From the NCBI GenBank assembly GCA_008015835.1, contig SSGH01000003.1, forward strand, positions 62,001 to 126,000: a stretch of DNA of 64,000 nucleotides. Reading direction: 5' to 3'. This document shows, piece after piece, positions 1-13,337 of this stretch; within the stretch, counting starts at the first letter, position 1; every line of letters begins with the position of its first letter. Made by a program: the position numbers and the translations under genes. This DNA comes from Lysobacter sp. Its GTDB lineage: Bacteria > Pseudomonadota > Gammaproteobacteria > Xanthomonadales > Xanthomonadaceae. Under the pieces are notes generated by a model, which saw only the letters and a program-made list of their open reading frames with translations, did not search any database and was not told the origin of the DNA.

Positions 1-252
1 CTCCACATCGAACTCCTCCGCCAAATCGTCGTTCGCCAACGCCCGCAGCGCTGGCGGCAACACCGCCAAATGTCCGGCCTCGTGCAGCAGATCTCCGGGC
101 CATTTCAATTTCTCTGGATCCACCACCAAGCCGCCGTCGCGGATCATGATGCCGGGGAGGAAGGTGGTGTCCGGCAGCGGCTCTTCGGTGATCGGCAGTC
201 CGATGCGGGCGATGAAATCGAAGATAAGACGGTAGCGACAAGGGACGGGCAT
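1..252 (-). CDS. Partial protein with HEAGH metal-binding motif, cut by left edge
   Basis: The frame is open from an ATG at 252 to the window edge, giving 84 codons with no stop. It contains LLHEAGHLAV, an HExxH zinc-metallopeptidase-type motif, after a stretch with PGIMIRDGGLVVD. Residue composition is protein-like, unlike the competing frame here. An in-frame stop lies just upstream, so this frame cannot extend much further 5'. The AT-richer frame at 253-491 leads into it without a stop of its own, so the two may be halves of one frameshifted gene. The HExxH fits a small metalloprotease-like or IrrE-like fold, but the family is not recognised. Confidence 0.55.
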   Translation of the reverse strand, partial: MPVPCRYRLIFDFIARIGLPITEEPLPDTTFLPGIMIRDGGLVVDPEKLKWPGDLLHEAGHLAVLPPALRALANDDLAEEFDVE

Positions 253-491
253 CGGTGGGTGTCTTATCGGCTTGTGCTAGCAGTGCTCGCATACTCGGGA
301 GCGCATCGCGCACCATACGCTCGATTTCTTGCGTGACAATGTCGTAGTAGCGCGCCCCTGCGCCGCGATACTCCGCTCGCAATTTTCTTGTGTCCAACGC
401 GCCTGCGTCTTCGAGTGCTGCAAGAGAGCGGTTGGAGCTGTCGGAGATGATAGAGGCAAGAAATTCTTCGATTTCGCTGTTGCCAAGCATA
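240..491 (-). pseudogene. Possible 5' part of the HEAGH gene, displaced by a frameshift
   Basis: An ATG at 491 opens a frame with acidic, helical composition (MLGNSEIEEFLASIISD...), typical of a real protein, down to about position 240. Past that point the same frame becomes a run of R, H, P and G, while the neighbouring frame turns protein-like and carries HEAGH. No stop closes this frame before the window edge. A true separate gene should end with a stop. The simplest reading is one gene with a one-base indel near 235-260. An alternative is a spurious 5' frame in front of a genuine gene starting at 252. Confidence 0.4.
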
Positions 492-692
492 TCTTCCCAC
501 TTTCGCAACTCGAAGAACGAATGTGATGCGGGGTTTCTTATGCTAGGAATTATTCGTATGAGGATCAACTTGATCTCGCATTACTTTTTGTTAGAAATTT
601 CAAATATGACGCCAGTTTCTTGATGGTCATGACTCGAGTTTGGCGTTTCTAGACCGGCCGAGTAAAGTGGGTGTACCGGTTTTCTACTGTTT

Positions 693-1289
693 TCAAGGCA
701 AAATGCGTCGATTTAACATGTGTTGCATGATTACCCCAATTGATCGATCTTCAGAGAAGGCCCCGTTCTTTATCATTTCTATAATTGACTCCGGACTGTG
801 CCATTCTGCGCTTAGAAGCTCCGTATGCTCCGGTTGAGGGCCACTACTTAGAGTGGTAAAAGTATCTATTTGAAAGAAATATAAATCCCATTCAATAGTT
901 GCGCCAGCGCATGATTTTCTTATAAAAGATGCTGAATTTACTTCGACACCAAGTTCTTCTCTTGCTTCAATCACAACAGATTCTTTCGCTCGCTCAATTA
1001 AATTTCCGCATTCGGAGATGAACTTGAGGTGTTCTGCCTGTGTTTCAAATATTTTCCCGCCGCCAAGCCTGAAATCCCACCGAGAAAGCTCTGATCTATA
1101 TTCACGAAGCAGAAGATACTCTCTATCTCTGTAGACGATAAGTCTGACGCCGGGTGGTCTTCTAGCAACTTCTATAGAGTAGCAAAAGCTGTCATTTCCT
1201 TTGCGAACTTCAAGAGTTCTTGAAACCAAGTCGAGCAAGCGCCCTGCGTACAAGACTTCGTCGCTAACTATTGAGACGGAATCACTCAT
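693..1289 (-). CDS. Nudix (MutT-like) hydrolase, degenerate box with insertion
   Basis: A 198-residue protein. The stretch ERAKESVVIEAREELGVEV matches the core of a Nudix box, E-x7-(R)E-x2-EE-x-G, except that the usual first Arg is Ile. The Gly-rich lead GGGKI is separated from the box by an insertion, so it is a divergent Nudix. Nudix enzymes cleave nucleoside diphosphates linked to another moiety, such as ADP-ribose, NAD or sugar nucleotides; the substrate here cannot be read. ATG 1289 is chosen because the upstream gene ends at 1282, an 8-bp overlap. The longer in-frame extension to 1424 lies inside that gene. It is the last gene of a three-gene AT-rich operon. Confidence 0.72.
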   Translation of the reverse strand: MSDSVSIVSDEVLYAGRLLDLVSRTLEVRKGNDSFCYSIEVARRPPGVRLIVYRDREYLLLREYRSELSRWDFRLGGGKIFETQAEHLKFISECGNLIERAKESVVIEAREELGVEVNSASFIRKSCAGATIEWDLYFFQIDTFTTLSSGPQPEHTELLSAEWHSPESIIEMIKNGAFSEDRSIGVIMQHMLNRRILP

Positions 1290-2115
1290 GTCTGAAGTGC
1301 CTATTGAAAGAGGTGCGAATTCGCTGCTCGCAGGCGGGATGCCCGCATCTGTCTGTATTAAGAAGCTTCGGTGATTTGTGATTCTCCACGACTTCAAAAG
1401 ATGAATTGTTGAATATATCGTCAAAGGTCTTTTTTAGCTCATCGCAAAGCGAATGCTGTCCTTCTGAAACTTTAAGCATGCGAGATTTTGCGCCAGACAT
1501 CGCATCGTCATAGTGATTAAAGTAAAGCGTTTTCTTGCCATGATCATTTTCTAGAATGTAGAAACGCCATTCGGCGTCTGTTTCTGAGACATAGAATCGA
1601 ACTGAAATTTTTTCCCCTGTATTTGCGTCTTCGCTGTGTGAATACAAAGTCCAAAGGACTTTAAAAAGATCGTCAATATATTCATCTAGCGTTTTGTGAT
1701 TTGCAATGGCTCTCTTGCTTAAATGCTGAGATTCAAGGCAAGGGTAATGAAGAAGTATTCTTATCTTTCGAGCCTTTTGGCTCTTCTTTTCTAGAATCAG
1801 CTTTTTGAAAACGCCATCATCTTTTAGAAAAAGACCAAAGCCTCGGGTTACTTTGATGTCGAGACAGGTAGAGTGCTGATAATCAGATGATAAAATCTCA
1901 TCTAGTGCCATTCCTGCCCATAAGCCGCGGAGGTTTGCGACACTGTATAATCGTGCATAAGCCTGAAGACGGCGAGCGTTGAGTATAGCTAAGGCTAAAA
2001 TCGCGGTAGTGATTCCAACTAACAAAAGATTCCTCAAAGACGTGTCGAATGTAGGAATATGATTCGCAACCCAGCTTCCTAAAATCCCAATAAGAGCTGA
2101 TAACCACGCCTTCAC
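1282..2115 (-). CDS. Two-TM membrane protein with PLD-like (DUF5919-like) cytoplasmic domain
   Basis: A 277-residue protein. Two hydrophobic helices (about residues 4-20 and 30-47) precede a soluble domain. Residues about 85-242 follow the pattern of catalytically degenerate phospholipase-D-like domains: a beta strand with a basic 'RGFGLFL', 'KIRILLHYP' followed by an acidic helix, 'VRFYV', then 'LYFNHYDD...SRMLKV' and a C-terminal helix. No intact HxKx4D motif is visible, so a binding or sensing role is more likely than catalysis; the fold assignment is inference. The start overlaps the nucleotidyltransferase stop as ATGA, and the end overlaps the Nudix start, indicating a tightly coupled operon. 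Confidence 0.55.
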   Translation of the reverse strand: MKAWLSALIGILGSWVANHIPTFDTSLRNLLLVGITTAILALAILNARRLQAYARLYSVANLRGLWAGMALDEILSSDYQHSTCLDIKVTRGFGLFLKDDGVFKKLILEKKSQKARKIRILLHYPCLESQHLSKRAIANHKTLDEYIDDLFKVLWTLYSHSEDANTGEKISVRFYVSETDAEWRFYILENDHGKKTLYFNHYDDAMSGAKSRMLKVSEGQHSLCDELKKTFDDIFNNSSFEVVENHKSPKLLNTDRCGHPACEQRIRTSFNRHFRHE

Positions 2116-2675
2116 AGCGCAAGCTCCTTCATTCTCCTGATTCTATCTTTAATCAACATTCTTTCTAATAATCTGTGAGTGGAAATTGGTGTCAGCTCTT
2201 TCCAGTTCCGACTTCTAAGTATCCTATCTCGGACGTCTGTCGCTGATATTATCTTTTCGCTTATATCCTTCTCTACTAAAACTTCGACCTTATATCCATG
2301 GACTTCAAGGTGCCGTTGCTTTTTTCTGCCCCATTCGTCGAATATAGTAAGAAAATGAGTGGCGTCATCTGGCACGTAGTAACGGAGTAGTTGTGGAAAA
2401 TTAATTGGAAACGGGACGATATGAAAATCATTTCGAGAAAATCCGTTTTCAATCAAAGCCGCTTGCACCAGCGTCAGTCGCTCATAAAAAGTTAGCGGAT
2501 TGTTTTGAGGTGATGTCCGCGATGCGTTTATCGGATCTGGAAGTGTATGGGTTGGATCGGGGTTTGTAATGCCAATAATGAGATGATCGCACTTGGCTCT
2601 TGCGAGATTAATGTAGCCGTCAATGTGGCCTTTATGAATTGGTTGAAAACGACCGTGTACAACACCTATTTTCAT
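2112..2675 (-). CDS. HxGH nucleotidyltransferase (NMNAT/cytidylyltransferase-like)
   Basis: A 187-residue protein. The N-terminus GRFQPIHKGHIDGY carries the HxGH nucleotide-binding signature of the nucleotidyltransferase alpha/beta-phosphodiesterase superfamily. The C-terminal ISATDVR corresponds to the ISxTxxR motif. Length and motifs resemble archaeal-type NMN adenylyltransferase and NadR/NadM domains, so NAD or another nucleotide conjugate is the plausible product, but the acceptor is not determined. It is the first gene of the overlapping trio with the TM-PLD-like and Nudix genes. A synthase paired with a Nudix hydrolase suggests a made-and-destroyed nucleotide. Base composition is AT-rich relative to the flanks, consistent with transfer. 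Confidence 0.7.
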   Translation of the reverse strand: MKIGVVHGRFQPIHKGHIDGYINLARAKCDHLIIGITNPDPTHTLPDPINASRTSPQNNPLTFYERLTLVQAALIENGFSRNDFHIVPFPINFPQLLRYYVPDDATHFLTIFDEWGRKKQRHLEVHGYKVEVLVEKDISEKIISATDVRDRILRSRNWKELTPISTHRLLERMLIKDRIRRMKELAL

Positions 2676-2838
2676 GAATCACCAAATTAATGAGCCATTT
2701 GAGAGCGATCAATGCACGAAGGTAGGGTAATAAATTACTGCCAACGGCTGTCGTCTGGGGTGAGCGCAACAACTGCCGCAAATAAAAACGAAAAATAGTT
2801 TTAGTAGAGGGTATATCAAAATCGAGGTCGTGCTAACT

Positions 2839-3888
2839 TTATGATGAGATCATGATGTGGTGGCTTCCTCTTTCTCGCATTTCCCCTATGACAAAGACGC
2901 TCTGAGCTTGTAGTTCGGCACTAGCCATTAGTGTAGGCAATGCATCCCTTCGGATCGTGATCAATAGGCCACCGTTGGTTTGCGGATCATATAGCAGTCG
3001 TAGTTTCCAGTCGGGGATGCTTAAAGAAGCCGAAACATCTCCACTGTAGTGAGAACGGTTTCTCTTAGCGCCTCCGGTCTGGTAGCCCCTTTCTGCCAAA
3101 AGCATTGCGCCACTTAGCAATGGGACCTGCGAAATGCCTATGTGCGCTGTGGTCCCTGCTCCCTGCGCCATTTCGTGCAGATGACCGATCAGTCCAAATC
3201 CTGTGACATCGGTCATCGAGGACACGCCGTCAATTTCGGCCGCAACGGCTCCAAATCTATTTAGTTGTGTCGCAATCCCGACTGTATCGGAGTAATGAGG
3301 TGAAGTATGGTCAAAGCCTGTCGCTTGTTCTCTGATGGCTGATACTACCAGTCCGATTCCGATTGGCTTTGTCAGCAAAATTAAATCGCTAGGCTTTGAA
3401 GTGTTATTTCTTAGTAGTTTTCGTTCTTCAACTAGTCCAATAACTGAAAGTCCAAATATTGGCTCTGATAGATTTATCGAGTGCCCGCCAGCAATTGGTA
3501 TTTCAGCTTCTTCGCAGGCTAATCTAGCGCCATCCAGTATTTGTCTGACGGCATTGTTATCAACGTTTTCGACAGGGAATCCAAGGATTGCCGTCGCTAG
3601 TAATGGTTGCCCGCCCATCGCATAGATATCTGATATAGCGTTGCATGAAGCGATTCGGCCCCAAAGCATTGGGTCATCGACGATGGGGGGAAAAAAATCA
3701 AGCGATGTCAGCATTATCTGCCCGCTCGGGGTGCGAAATGCTGCCGAATCCTCATTGCCTTGTCTGCCGACCAACAGCCATTCGAATGATTTATCGCAGT
3801 TTGAGGGGTCGTTTAGCAACTCGTTTAGATGCGCAGGAGAAATTTTACAACCGCAACCACCTCCTTTGGTTAGCTCTGTTAACCTCAT
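2839..3888 (-). CDS. selD: Selenide, water dikinase (selenophosphate synthetase)
   Basis: A 349-residue protein that makes selenophosphate from selenide and ATP. The N-terminus reads MRLTELTKGGGCGCKIS, the glycine-rich loop with the catalytic Cys (residue 12) and Lys (residue 15), equivalent to E. coli Cys17 and Lys20. This is a Cys rather than Sec form. Downstream motifs such as LTSLDFFPPIVDDP and the TDVTGFGLIGHLHEMA segment are typical. ATG 3888 is preferred over GTG 3897 because AGAGGAG lies about 10 nt upstream of it and almost touches the GTG. No selA, selB, selC or mnmH is in the window, so the use of selenophosphate is unknown. It sits in the AT-rich island, 163 bp before the nucleotidyltransferase gene on the same strand. 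Confidence 0.93.
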   Translation of the reverse strand: MRLTELTKGGGCGCKISPAHLNELLNDPSNCDKSFEWLLVGRQGNEDSAAFRTPSGQIMLTSLDFFPPIVDDPMLWGRIASCNAISDIYAMGGQPLLATAILGFPVENVDNNAVRQILDGARLACEEAEIPIAGGHSINLSEPIFGLSVIGLVEERKLLRNNTSKPSDLILLTKPIGIGLVVSAIREQATGFDHTSPHYSDTVGIATQLNRFGAVAAEIDGVSSMTDVTGFGLIGHLHEMAQGAGTTAHIGISQVPLLSGAMLLAERGYQTGGAKRNRSHYSGDVSASLSIPDWKLRLLYDPQTNGGLLITIRRDALPTLMASAELQAQSVFVIGEMRERGSHHIMISS

Positions 3889-4445
3889 GCTACGCACACT
3901 CCTCTGATTGAATCTTTATTAATTCGAGTTGTTTTGTCTGGAAAATCATAAGGGCTGCATTGTTCTGATCTGTCATCTGACGATCTAACGCATTGTGTCA
4001 CTAACGCCATCCATCGCTAAAGCATCTGGGGTCATAGTTTATTTATTGCTGCTGCCTTGGTGCTACGCGCAGTCTTTAGACAGAAATCTCTTTTCGCGAT
4101 ACTCGAAGCGAATGCACGTGCTAAACGTAAGCCTGAGCACATTCATGCCCATGGCTGTTCATGCCGATCTGGAATTAGTACTCGCTCACCCCGAGCGTTC
4201 AATGCCCATCACCGTTTCCCCCTGTCGTCCTGTCCGTGCGCGAAGCGTTTGATTTGCGAAACGTGGCTGCGTGTCGAATCTGCCATCGTGTTTTCGGTAT
4301 GTCAACGATCGCGATGCGTTGGTGCATCGCGGCATTCGTGTGGGGTCGCGGCTGAAGCCGCTCCTACGAAAAGCGCCGGGATTCCGGCTGAAGCATCGGA
4401 TCGATTTTTCACGTCTATCGAACAAGCGGCTTTGCAATAATTTCT
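3889..4445. other. Intergenic region between selD and malQ, right border of AT-rich island
   Basis: About 560 bp without a convincing gene. Base composition shifts from AT-rich near 3900-4170 to the GC-rich host level after about 4180. It carries one REP palindrome (4344-4370). The short frames present have no protein-like composition. The selD ribosome-binding site and presumably its promoter lie at the left end. Confidence 0.5.
4344..4370. repeat. REP-like palindrome (GTCGCGGCTGAAGCCGCTCC type)
   Basis: The sequence reads GTCGCGGCTGAAGCCGCTCC followed by TACGA. It is a short hairpin (GCGGCT/AGCCGC) with the tail typical of dispersed REP elements in Lysobacterales intergenic regions. Only one copy of this type was noticed here. 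Confidence 0.6.
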
Positions 4446-5962
4446 CTATGAGAGATTCGCCAACTCGAACGCCGTGCGCCCACTCGCCGCCGTAATCAGC
4501 CCCAGCACTCGCGTCGCTTCCGCATCCACCATGGTCCAGTCGAAGCGCCAGGTCCAGTTGTGGTCGCCGACGGTGCCGGGGGTGTTCATGCGGTGTTCGA
4601 CGCCGAGGCCGAGGACGTCTTGCAGTTGATGCACGGCGATGTTCGCGACGGAGTTGCAGCAGGCGCGGATCATCGCCCAGTGGATGTCGTTGTCGTTCGC
4701 GGGTAAGTAGCTGCCGGCGTAGGCGCGTTCGCGTTCGGTGGCGGTGCTCCACCAGCCGCGGACGGTGTGGTTGTCGTGGGTGCCGGTGTAGGCGACGAAG
4801 TTGCGGCCCCAGTTGTGCGGCAGGAAATCGTCGCTGGCGTCGGTGCCGAATCCGAATTGCAGAATCTTCATGCCCGGGAAGCCGCAGCCGTCGCGCAGTT
4901 CGAACACGTCGGGCGTGATGAGCCCTAAGTCTTCGGCGACGATCGGCAGCGGGCCGAGCACGCGTTCGATCGCATCGAACAGCGCTTTGCCGGGGCCGGG
5001 CAGCCACACGCCTTCTTCGGCGGTGGGGCATGTGGCGGGAATTTCGTAGTAACCGGCGAAACCGCGGAAGTGGTCGATGCGGAACACGTCGGCTTGATGC
5101 AATGCGCGACGCAGGCGCGCGGTCCACCACGCGAAATCTTCCTTCGCCATGCGGTCCCAGCGATACAGCGGATTGCCCCAGCGTTGGCCGGTCGGCGCCA
5201 TCGCGTCCGGCGGGCAGCCGGCGACGGCGGTGGGTTGGTAGTCGTCGTCGAGGAAATACAGATCCGGACGCGACCAACAATCGGCGCTGTGATGCGCGAT
5301 GAAGATCGGCAGATCGCCCATGATCGCGACGCCGCGTTCGTTGGCATAACGCTTCAATGCGGCGGCTTGCGTATCGAAGCGCCATTGCACGAACGACCAG
5401 AAGCCGATTTCGTCGGCGTGTGTTTTGCGCGCGGCGGCGAGCGCGGCGGTTTCGCGTGTGCGCAGAGGCTGCGGCCACCGCCACCAGGGTTGGCCCTGAT
5501 GCGCGGTTTCCAACGCCATGAATAAAGAATAGTCGTCGAGCCAGCTCGCCTGTGTTTGCGCCCACGCGGCGAAGGCGTCGCGCTCGGTGCGATCGTTCTT
5601 CGCGACGAAGCCGGCATAGGCGGTGCGCAGTTGCGTTTGTCGCCACGTCAGCACGCGACCGAAATCCACGCGATGCGGATCGAAACCGCCCTCGGGCAGC
5701 GCGGGCGGCGCCAGCCAACCGGCGGCGATCATCGGTTCCAACGCCACCATCAACGGACTGCCGGCGAACGCGGAAACGCTTTGATACGGCGAATTGCCCG
5801 GGCCGATCGGCGTGGTCGGCAGCCATTGCCAAATGCGTTGCCCCGCGGACTGCAGCCAATCGACGAAACGATACGCATCCGGGCCGAAATCGCCGATGCC
5901 GTAAGGCCCCGGCAGCGAGGTCACGTGCAGCAGCACGCCGGCCGCGCGTTGTTGAAGGTCGA

Positions 5963-5966
<4 letters not shown>
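4446..5966 (-). CDS. malQ: 4-alpha-glucanotransferase (amylomaltase, GH77)
   Basis: A 506-residue cytoplasmic GH77 enzyme that transfers alpha-1,4-glucan segments between malto-oligosaccharides and releases glucose. The N-terminus RAAGVLLHVTSLPGPYGIGDFG is the family signature. Catalytic elements are visible: VFRIDHFRGFAGYYEIP (nucleophile Asp), IVAEDLGLITPDV (acid/base Glu) and YTGTHDNHT (stabilising Asp). The start overlaps the glgX stop as ATGA, so it is the last gene of the glgP-glgB-glgX-malQ operon. There it would recycle the short chains released by GlgX and leave primers for GlgP. Confidence 0.95.
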
Positions 5967-10386
<4,420 letters not shown>

Positions 10387-10409
10387 GCGCGGAGTCGAGC
10401 GGGACGCGC

Positions 10410-12944
10410 TCAGGGCACGAGGCGACCGCGCAGACGCGCGTCGATGTCGGAGGCCGGCGCGACCCACACGCGTTCGGCGTATTCGCGCACTGTGCGGTCG
10501 GCCGAGAAGAAGCCCATGCCGGCGATATTGCGCAAGGCCGCGGCGTTCCACGCGGCGCTGTCGCGATACAGCAGGTCGGCGCGCTCTTGGGCGGCGACGT
10601 AATCGGCGAAGTCCGCGATCAATAGGTACGGATCCGCGCCGAGCAAGCCGTCGATCAAGGCGCGGTAGCGTTTGGGTTCGCCGGGGCTGAAGGCGCCGTT
10701 GCCGATCGCGTCCAGCACGTGTTTCAAGGCCGCGTTCTGACTGGCGATCCAGCGCGGTTCGTAGCCGACGCCGCGCAGGCGCGCGATGCCGTCGGTGCGC
10801 AGCCCGAACACGAACAGATCGGATTCGCCGATGGCTTGGGCCATTTCGATGTTCGCGCCGTCCCAGGTGCCGATGGTGAGCGCGCCGTTGAGTGCGAACT
10901 TCATATTGCCGGTGCCCGAGGCCTCCGTGCCGGCGGTGGAGATTTGCTCGGACAGATTCGCCGCGGGCACGATGGTCTCGGCCAGGCTCACGCCGTAGTT
11001 CGGTAGGAACACGAGTTTGAGTTTGCCGCCCAAGCGTGGGTCGCTGTTGACGACGCGACCGATGTCGTGGGCAAGGCGCACGATCGATTTCGCGGTGTGA
11101 TACGCCGATGCGGCCTTGCCGGCCATCACCACCGTGCGCGGCGTCCAACCACGGCCGTCGGGGCCGGCGGGGCGATCGAGCATCGCCTGATACCGCGCCG
11201 CGACGTGCAGCAGGTTCAGCAGTTGGCGTTTGTATTCGTGGATGCGTTTGATCTGCACGTCGAACATCGACGCCGGGTCCACGTCCACGCCGACTTCATG
11301 ACGGATCAACGCGGCGAGACGTTCTTTATTCGCGCGTTTGACTTCGGCGAAGCGGCGACCGACCGCCGCGTCCGCAGCGTGCTCGCGCAAGCGCGACAGC
11401 GCGCCAAGATCGCGACGCCATTCGCGACCGATGGTGTCGTCGAGCAGCGATGCCAAACCGGGATTGCACTGCTGCAGCCAGCGCCGCGGGGTGACGCCGT
11501 TGGTGACGTTGTGGAAGCGCTCGGGGAAGAGCCGCGCGAAGTCGGCGAAGATCGTGTCCACCATCAATCGCGAATGCAGTTCCGCCACGCCGTTCACGCG
11601 ATGCGAGGCCAGCACCGCGAGCGCGGCCATCTTCACGCGGCGGCCCTGGGTTTCGTCGATCAACGATACGCTGCGCACCAAACGTTCGTCGCCGGGGAAG
11701 CGCGCGCGCACGTCGTCGAGGAAGTGCTGATTGATCCGATACACGATTTCGAGATGCCGCGGCAGCAGCGTTTCGAACATCCGCACCGGCCAGGTTTCCA
11801 GCGCTTCGGGCATCAGCGTGTGATTGGTGTAGGACACCGCGCGCTGTACGATCGTCCAGGCCTGCGCCCACTCCACGCCGTGTTCGTCCACCAGCAGACG
11901 CATCAGTTCGACCGGCGCCAGCGCGGGATGCGTGTCGTTGAGATGGATCGCGTTGTCTTGGCCCAGCGTGTCCAGCGTGCGGCCTTCGCCGAGATGGCGC
12001 GCGATGGTGTCCTGCAGCGACGCGGACACCAGCAGCGCTTCCTGCTTCAGGCGCAATTCGCGGCCGGCGTCGGTGCTGTCGTCCGGATACAGCACCCAGT
12101 TCAAGGCGTCCGCGGCGAGTTGCCGTTGCGCGGCCGCGGCATAGTCGCCGCGGCAGAACGCGGCGAAGTCGATCGGCGCGTCGGCCTGCGCCTGCCATTG
12201 CCGCAGCGTGGACACGCGCGCGCTGCCGTGCGCGGGCACCACGAAGTCGAACGCGCGCGCGACGATGCGCTCGGCGGGCAACCAGCGACGCCCGCCGGCG
12301 CCGTCCGACTCGACGCGACCGCCGAACCCGACGACGTATTCGATGTCGAAGCGTTCGAAGTCCCACAGCGCGCCGTGGCGCAGCCAATCGTCGGGCTGTT
12401 CGATCTGGCGGCCGTCCTGCGTGGCCTGCGCGAACATGCCGTAGCGATAGCGCAGGCCGTAGCCGAACGACGGCAGATCGGTCTCGGCGAAGGCGTCGAG
12501 AAAGCAGGCGGCCAGACGGCCGAGACCGCCGTTGCCCAGCGCCGCGTCGGGCTCGGTTTCCAACGCATCGGCCAGCGACAGCCCTTGCGCCGCGAATTCG
12601 CGCGCGAGCTCCGCTTCCAGGCCGAGCGCCGCCAGCGCGTTGCGCAGGGCGCGGCCCATCAGGAATTCCATCGACAGGTAATGCACGCGGCGCATCCGGC
12701 CGTCACGTTTCGCGTCCGCGGCTTGGGTGGCGACCCAGCGCGCGGAGAGCAGCTCGCGACAGGCTTCGGCGGCCGCGCGCAGCGCGAGCCGCGCGGCGGG
12801 CGCATCGCCGCCGGAGGAGGCCGACTCCGCGCGCGCATCGGCGAGCGCGGCGCGGAAGGCGGACAGCGCCTGCATCTGGCGTGCGTCGCGCGCGGCGGAA
12901 CTCTGGTCGGTGCTCATCTCGGTGCTCACGAATCCCCTTGGCAT
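10410..12944 (-). CDS. glgP: Glycogen/maltodextrin phosphorylase (GT35)
   Basis: An 844-residue PLP enzyme that releases glucose-1-phosphate from alpha-1,4-glucans. The N-terminus shows [17 protein letters not shown] and [15 protein letters not shown]. The PLP-site block [20 protein letters not shown] is intact, and [15 protein letters not shown] precedes it. ATG 12944 has GAGGGG 4 nt upstream; GTG 12929 and ATG 12917 are alternatives with their own purine-rich leads. It is the first gene of the glg operon and is divergent from the beta-lactamase-like gene across a promoter region with a large inverted repeat. glgA and glgC are absent nearby. Confidence 0.95.
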   Translation of the reverse strand: MPRGFVSTEMSTDQSSAARDARQMQALSAFRAALADARAESASSGGDAPAARLALRAAAEACRELLSARWVATQAADAKRDGRMRRVHYLSMEFLMGRALRNALAALGLEAELAREFAAQGLSLADALETEPDAALGNGGLGRLAACFLDAFAETDLPSFGYGLRYRYGMFAQATQDGRQIEQPDDWLRHGALWDFERFDIEYVVGFGGRVESDGAGGRRWLPAERIVARAFDFVVPAHGSARVSTLRQWQAQADAPIDFAAFCRGDYAAAAQRQLAADALNWVLYPDDSTDAGRELRLKQEALLVSASLQDTIARHLGEGRTLDTLGQDNAIHLNDTHPALAPVELMRLLVDEHGVEWAQAWTIVQRAVSYTNHTLMPEALETWPVRMFETLLPRHLEIVYRINQHFLDDVRARFPGDERLVRSVSLIDETQGRRVKMAALAVLASHRVNGVAELHSRLMVDTIFADFARLFPERFHNVTNGVTPRRWLQQCNPGLASLLDDTIGREWRRDLGALSRLREHAADAAVGRRFAEVKRANKERLAALIRHEVGVDVDPASMFDVQIKRIHEYKRQLLNLLHVAARYQAMLDRPAGPDGRGWTPRTVVMAGKAASAYHTAKSIVRLAHDIGRVVNSDPRLGGKLKLVFLPNYGVSLAETIVPAANLSEQISTAGTEASGTGNMKFALNGALTIGTWDGANIEMAQAIGESDLFVFGLRTDGIARLRGVGYEPRWIASQNAALKHVLDAIGNGAFSPGEPKRYRALIDGLLGADPYLLIADFADYVAAQERADLLYRDSAAWNAAALRNIAGMGFFSADRTVREYAERVWVAPASDIDARLRGRLVP

Positions 12945-13337
12945 GCGTCCCCTCGGCTGGTCTTGGCCGTTGCGCGTTTGTGGTGACCGCTGCGGCGACC
13001 GGCGCGGCGGTTCGATGAGAACCGACCGCTTCGGGCGTCCGCAGGGGTGCGGCGCGGTCGCCGATCCTGCCGTGGCACGACTGGACGCCCGCTAAATTTT
13101 CCGAGAGTAGAAGTGGAGCCGTCTCGGCGCGAGCCCGTTGCAAACGTATTCATTCCGAGGCCTCGGCGGGGCCGCGTCCGAGGCCGCCTAAATACGTTTG
13201 CAGGCGACGACTCGCGCGCGCGGTTCGACGCCGAAAACGCCACGTCCGACGACCGTGCGCCGCCGTATCGACCGCCGCGCAGCCGCTGGGCGATCTGGCA
13301 TGATCCCCGGGGGCGAATCTGAATTCCCGGAGAGCGA
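12945..13337. promoter_or_regulatory. Divergent promoter region of glgP and serine-hydrolase gene
   Basis: A 393-bp non-coding region that must hold both divergent promoters. It contains a perfect 12-bp inverted repeat (13139-13150 and 13191-13202) enclosing a 12-bp self-complementary palindrome, CCGAGGCCTCGG (13155-13166). No strong consensus -10/-35 pair could be assigned by eye. Confidence 0.45.
13139..13202. repeat. Long inverted repeat in glgP upstream region
   Basis: The left arm TGCAAACGTATT at 13139-13150 is exactly complementary to AATACGTTTGCA at 13191-13202, with 40 bp between them. Inside lies the perfect palindrome CCGAGGCCTCGG at 13155-13166, and CCGAGGCC recurs at 13178-13185. 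Arms of this size suit a paired operator or a cruciform. No copies were noticed elsewhere in the window. Confidence 0.65.

Noticed and set aside
1282-1424. Longer start for the Nudix gene at 1424
   Set aside because: The extension lies inside the upstream gene and has no family residues; ATG 1289 gives the usual short overlap.
2839-3888. selD with in-frame selenocysteine
   Set aside because: The catalytic position is Cys (GGGCGCK), and no in-frame TGA is needed to read through the gene.
693-3888. Island as a known CBASS or Thoeris defence system
   Set aside because: No cyclase of the CD-NTase type, TIR domain or SLOG-type sensor is recognisable. The enzymes are an HxGH nucleotidyltransferase and a Nudix, which do not define either system.
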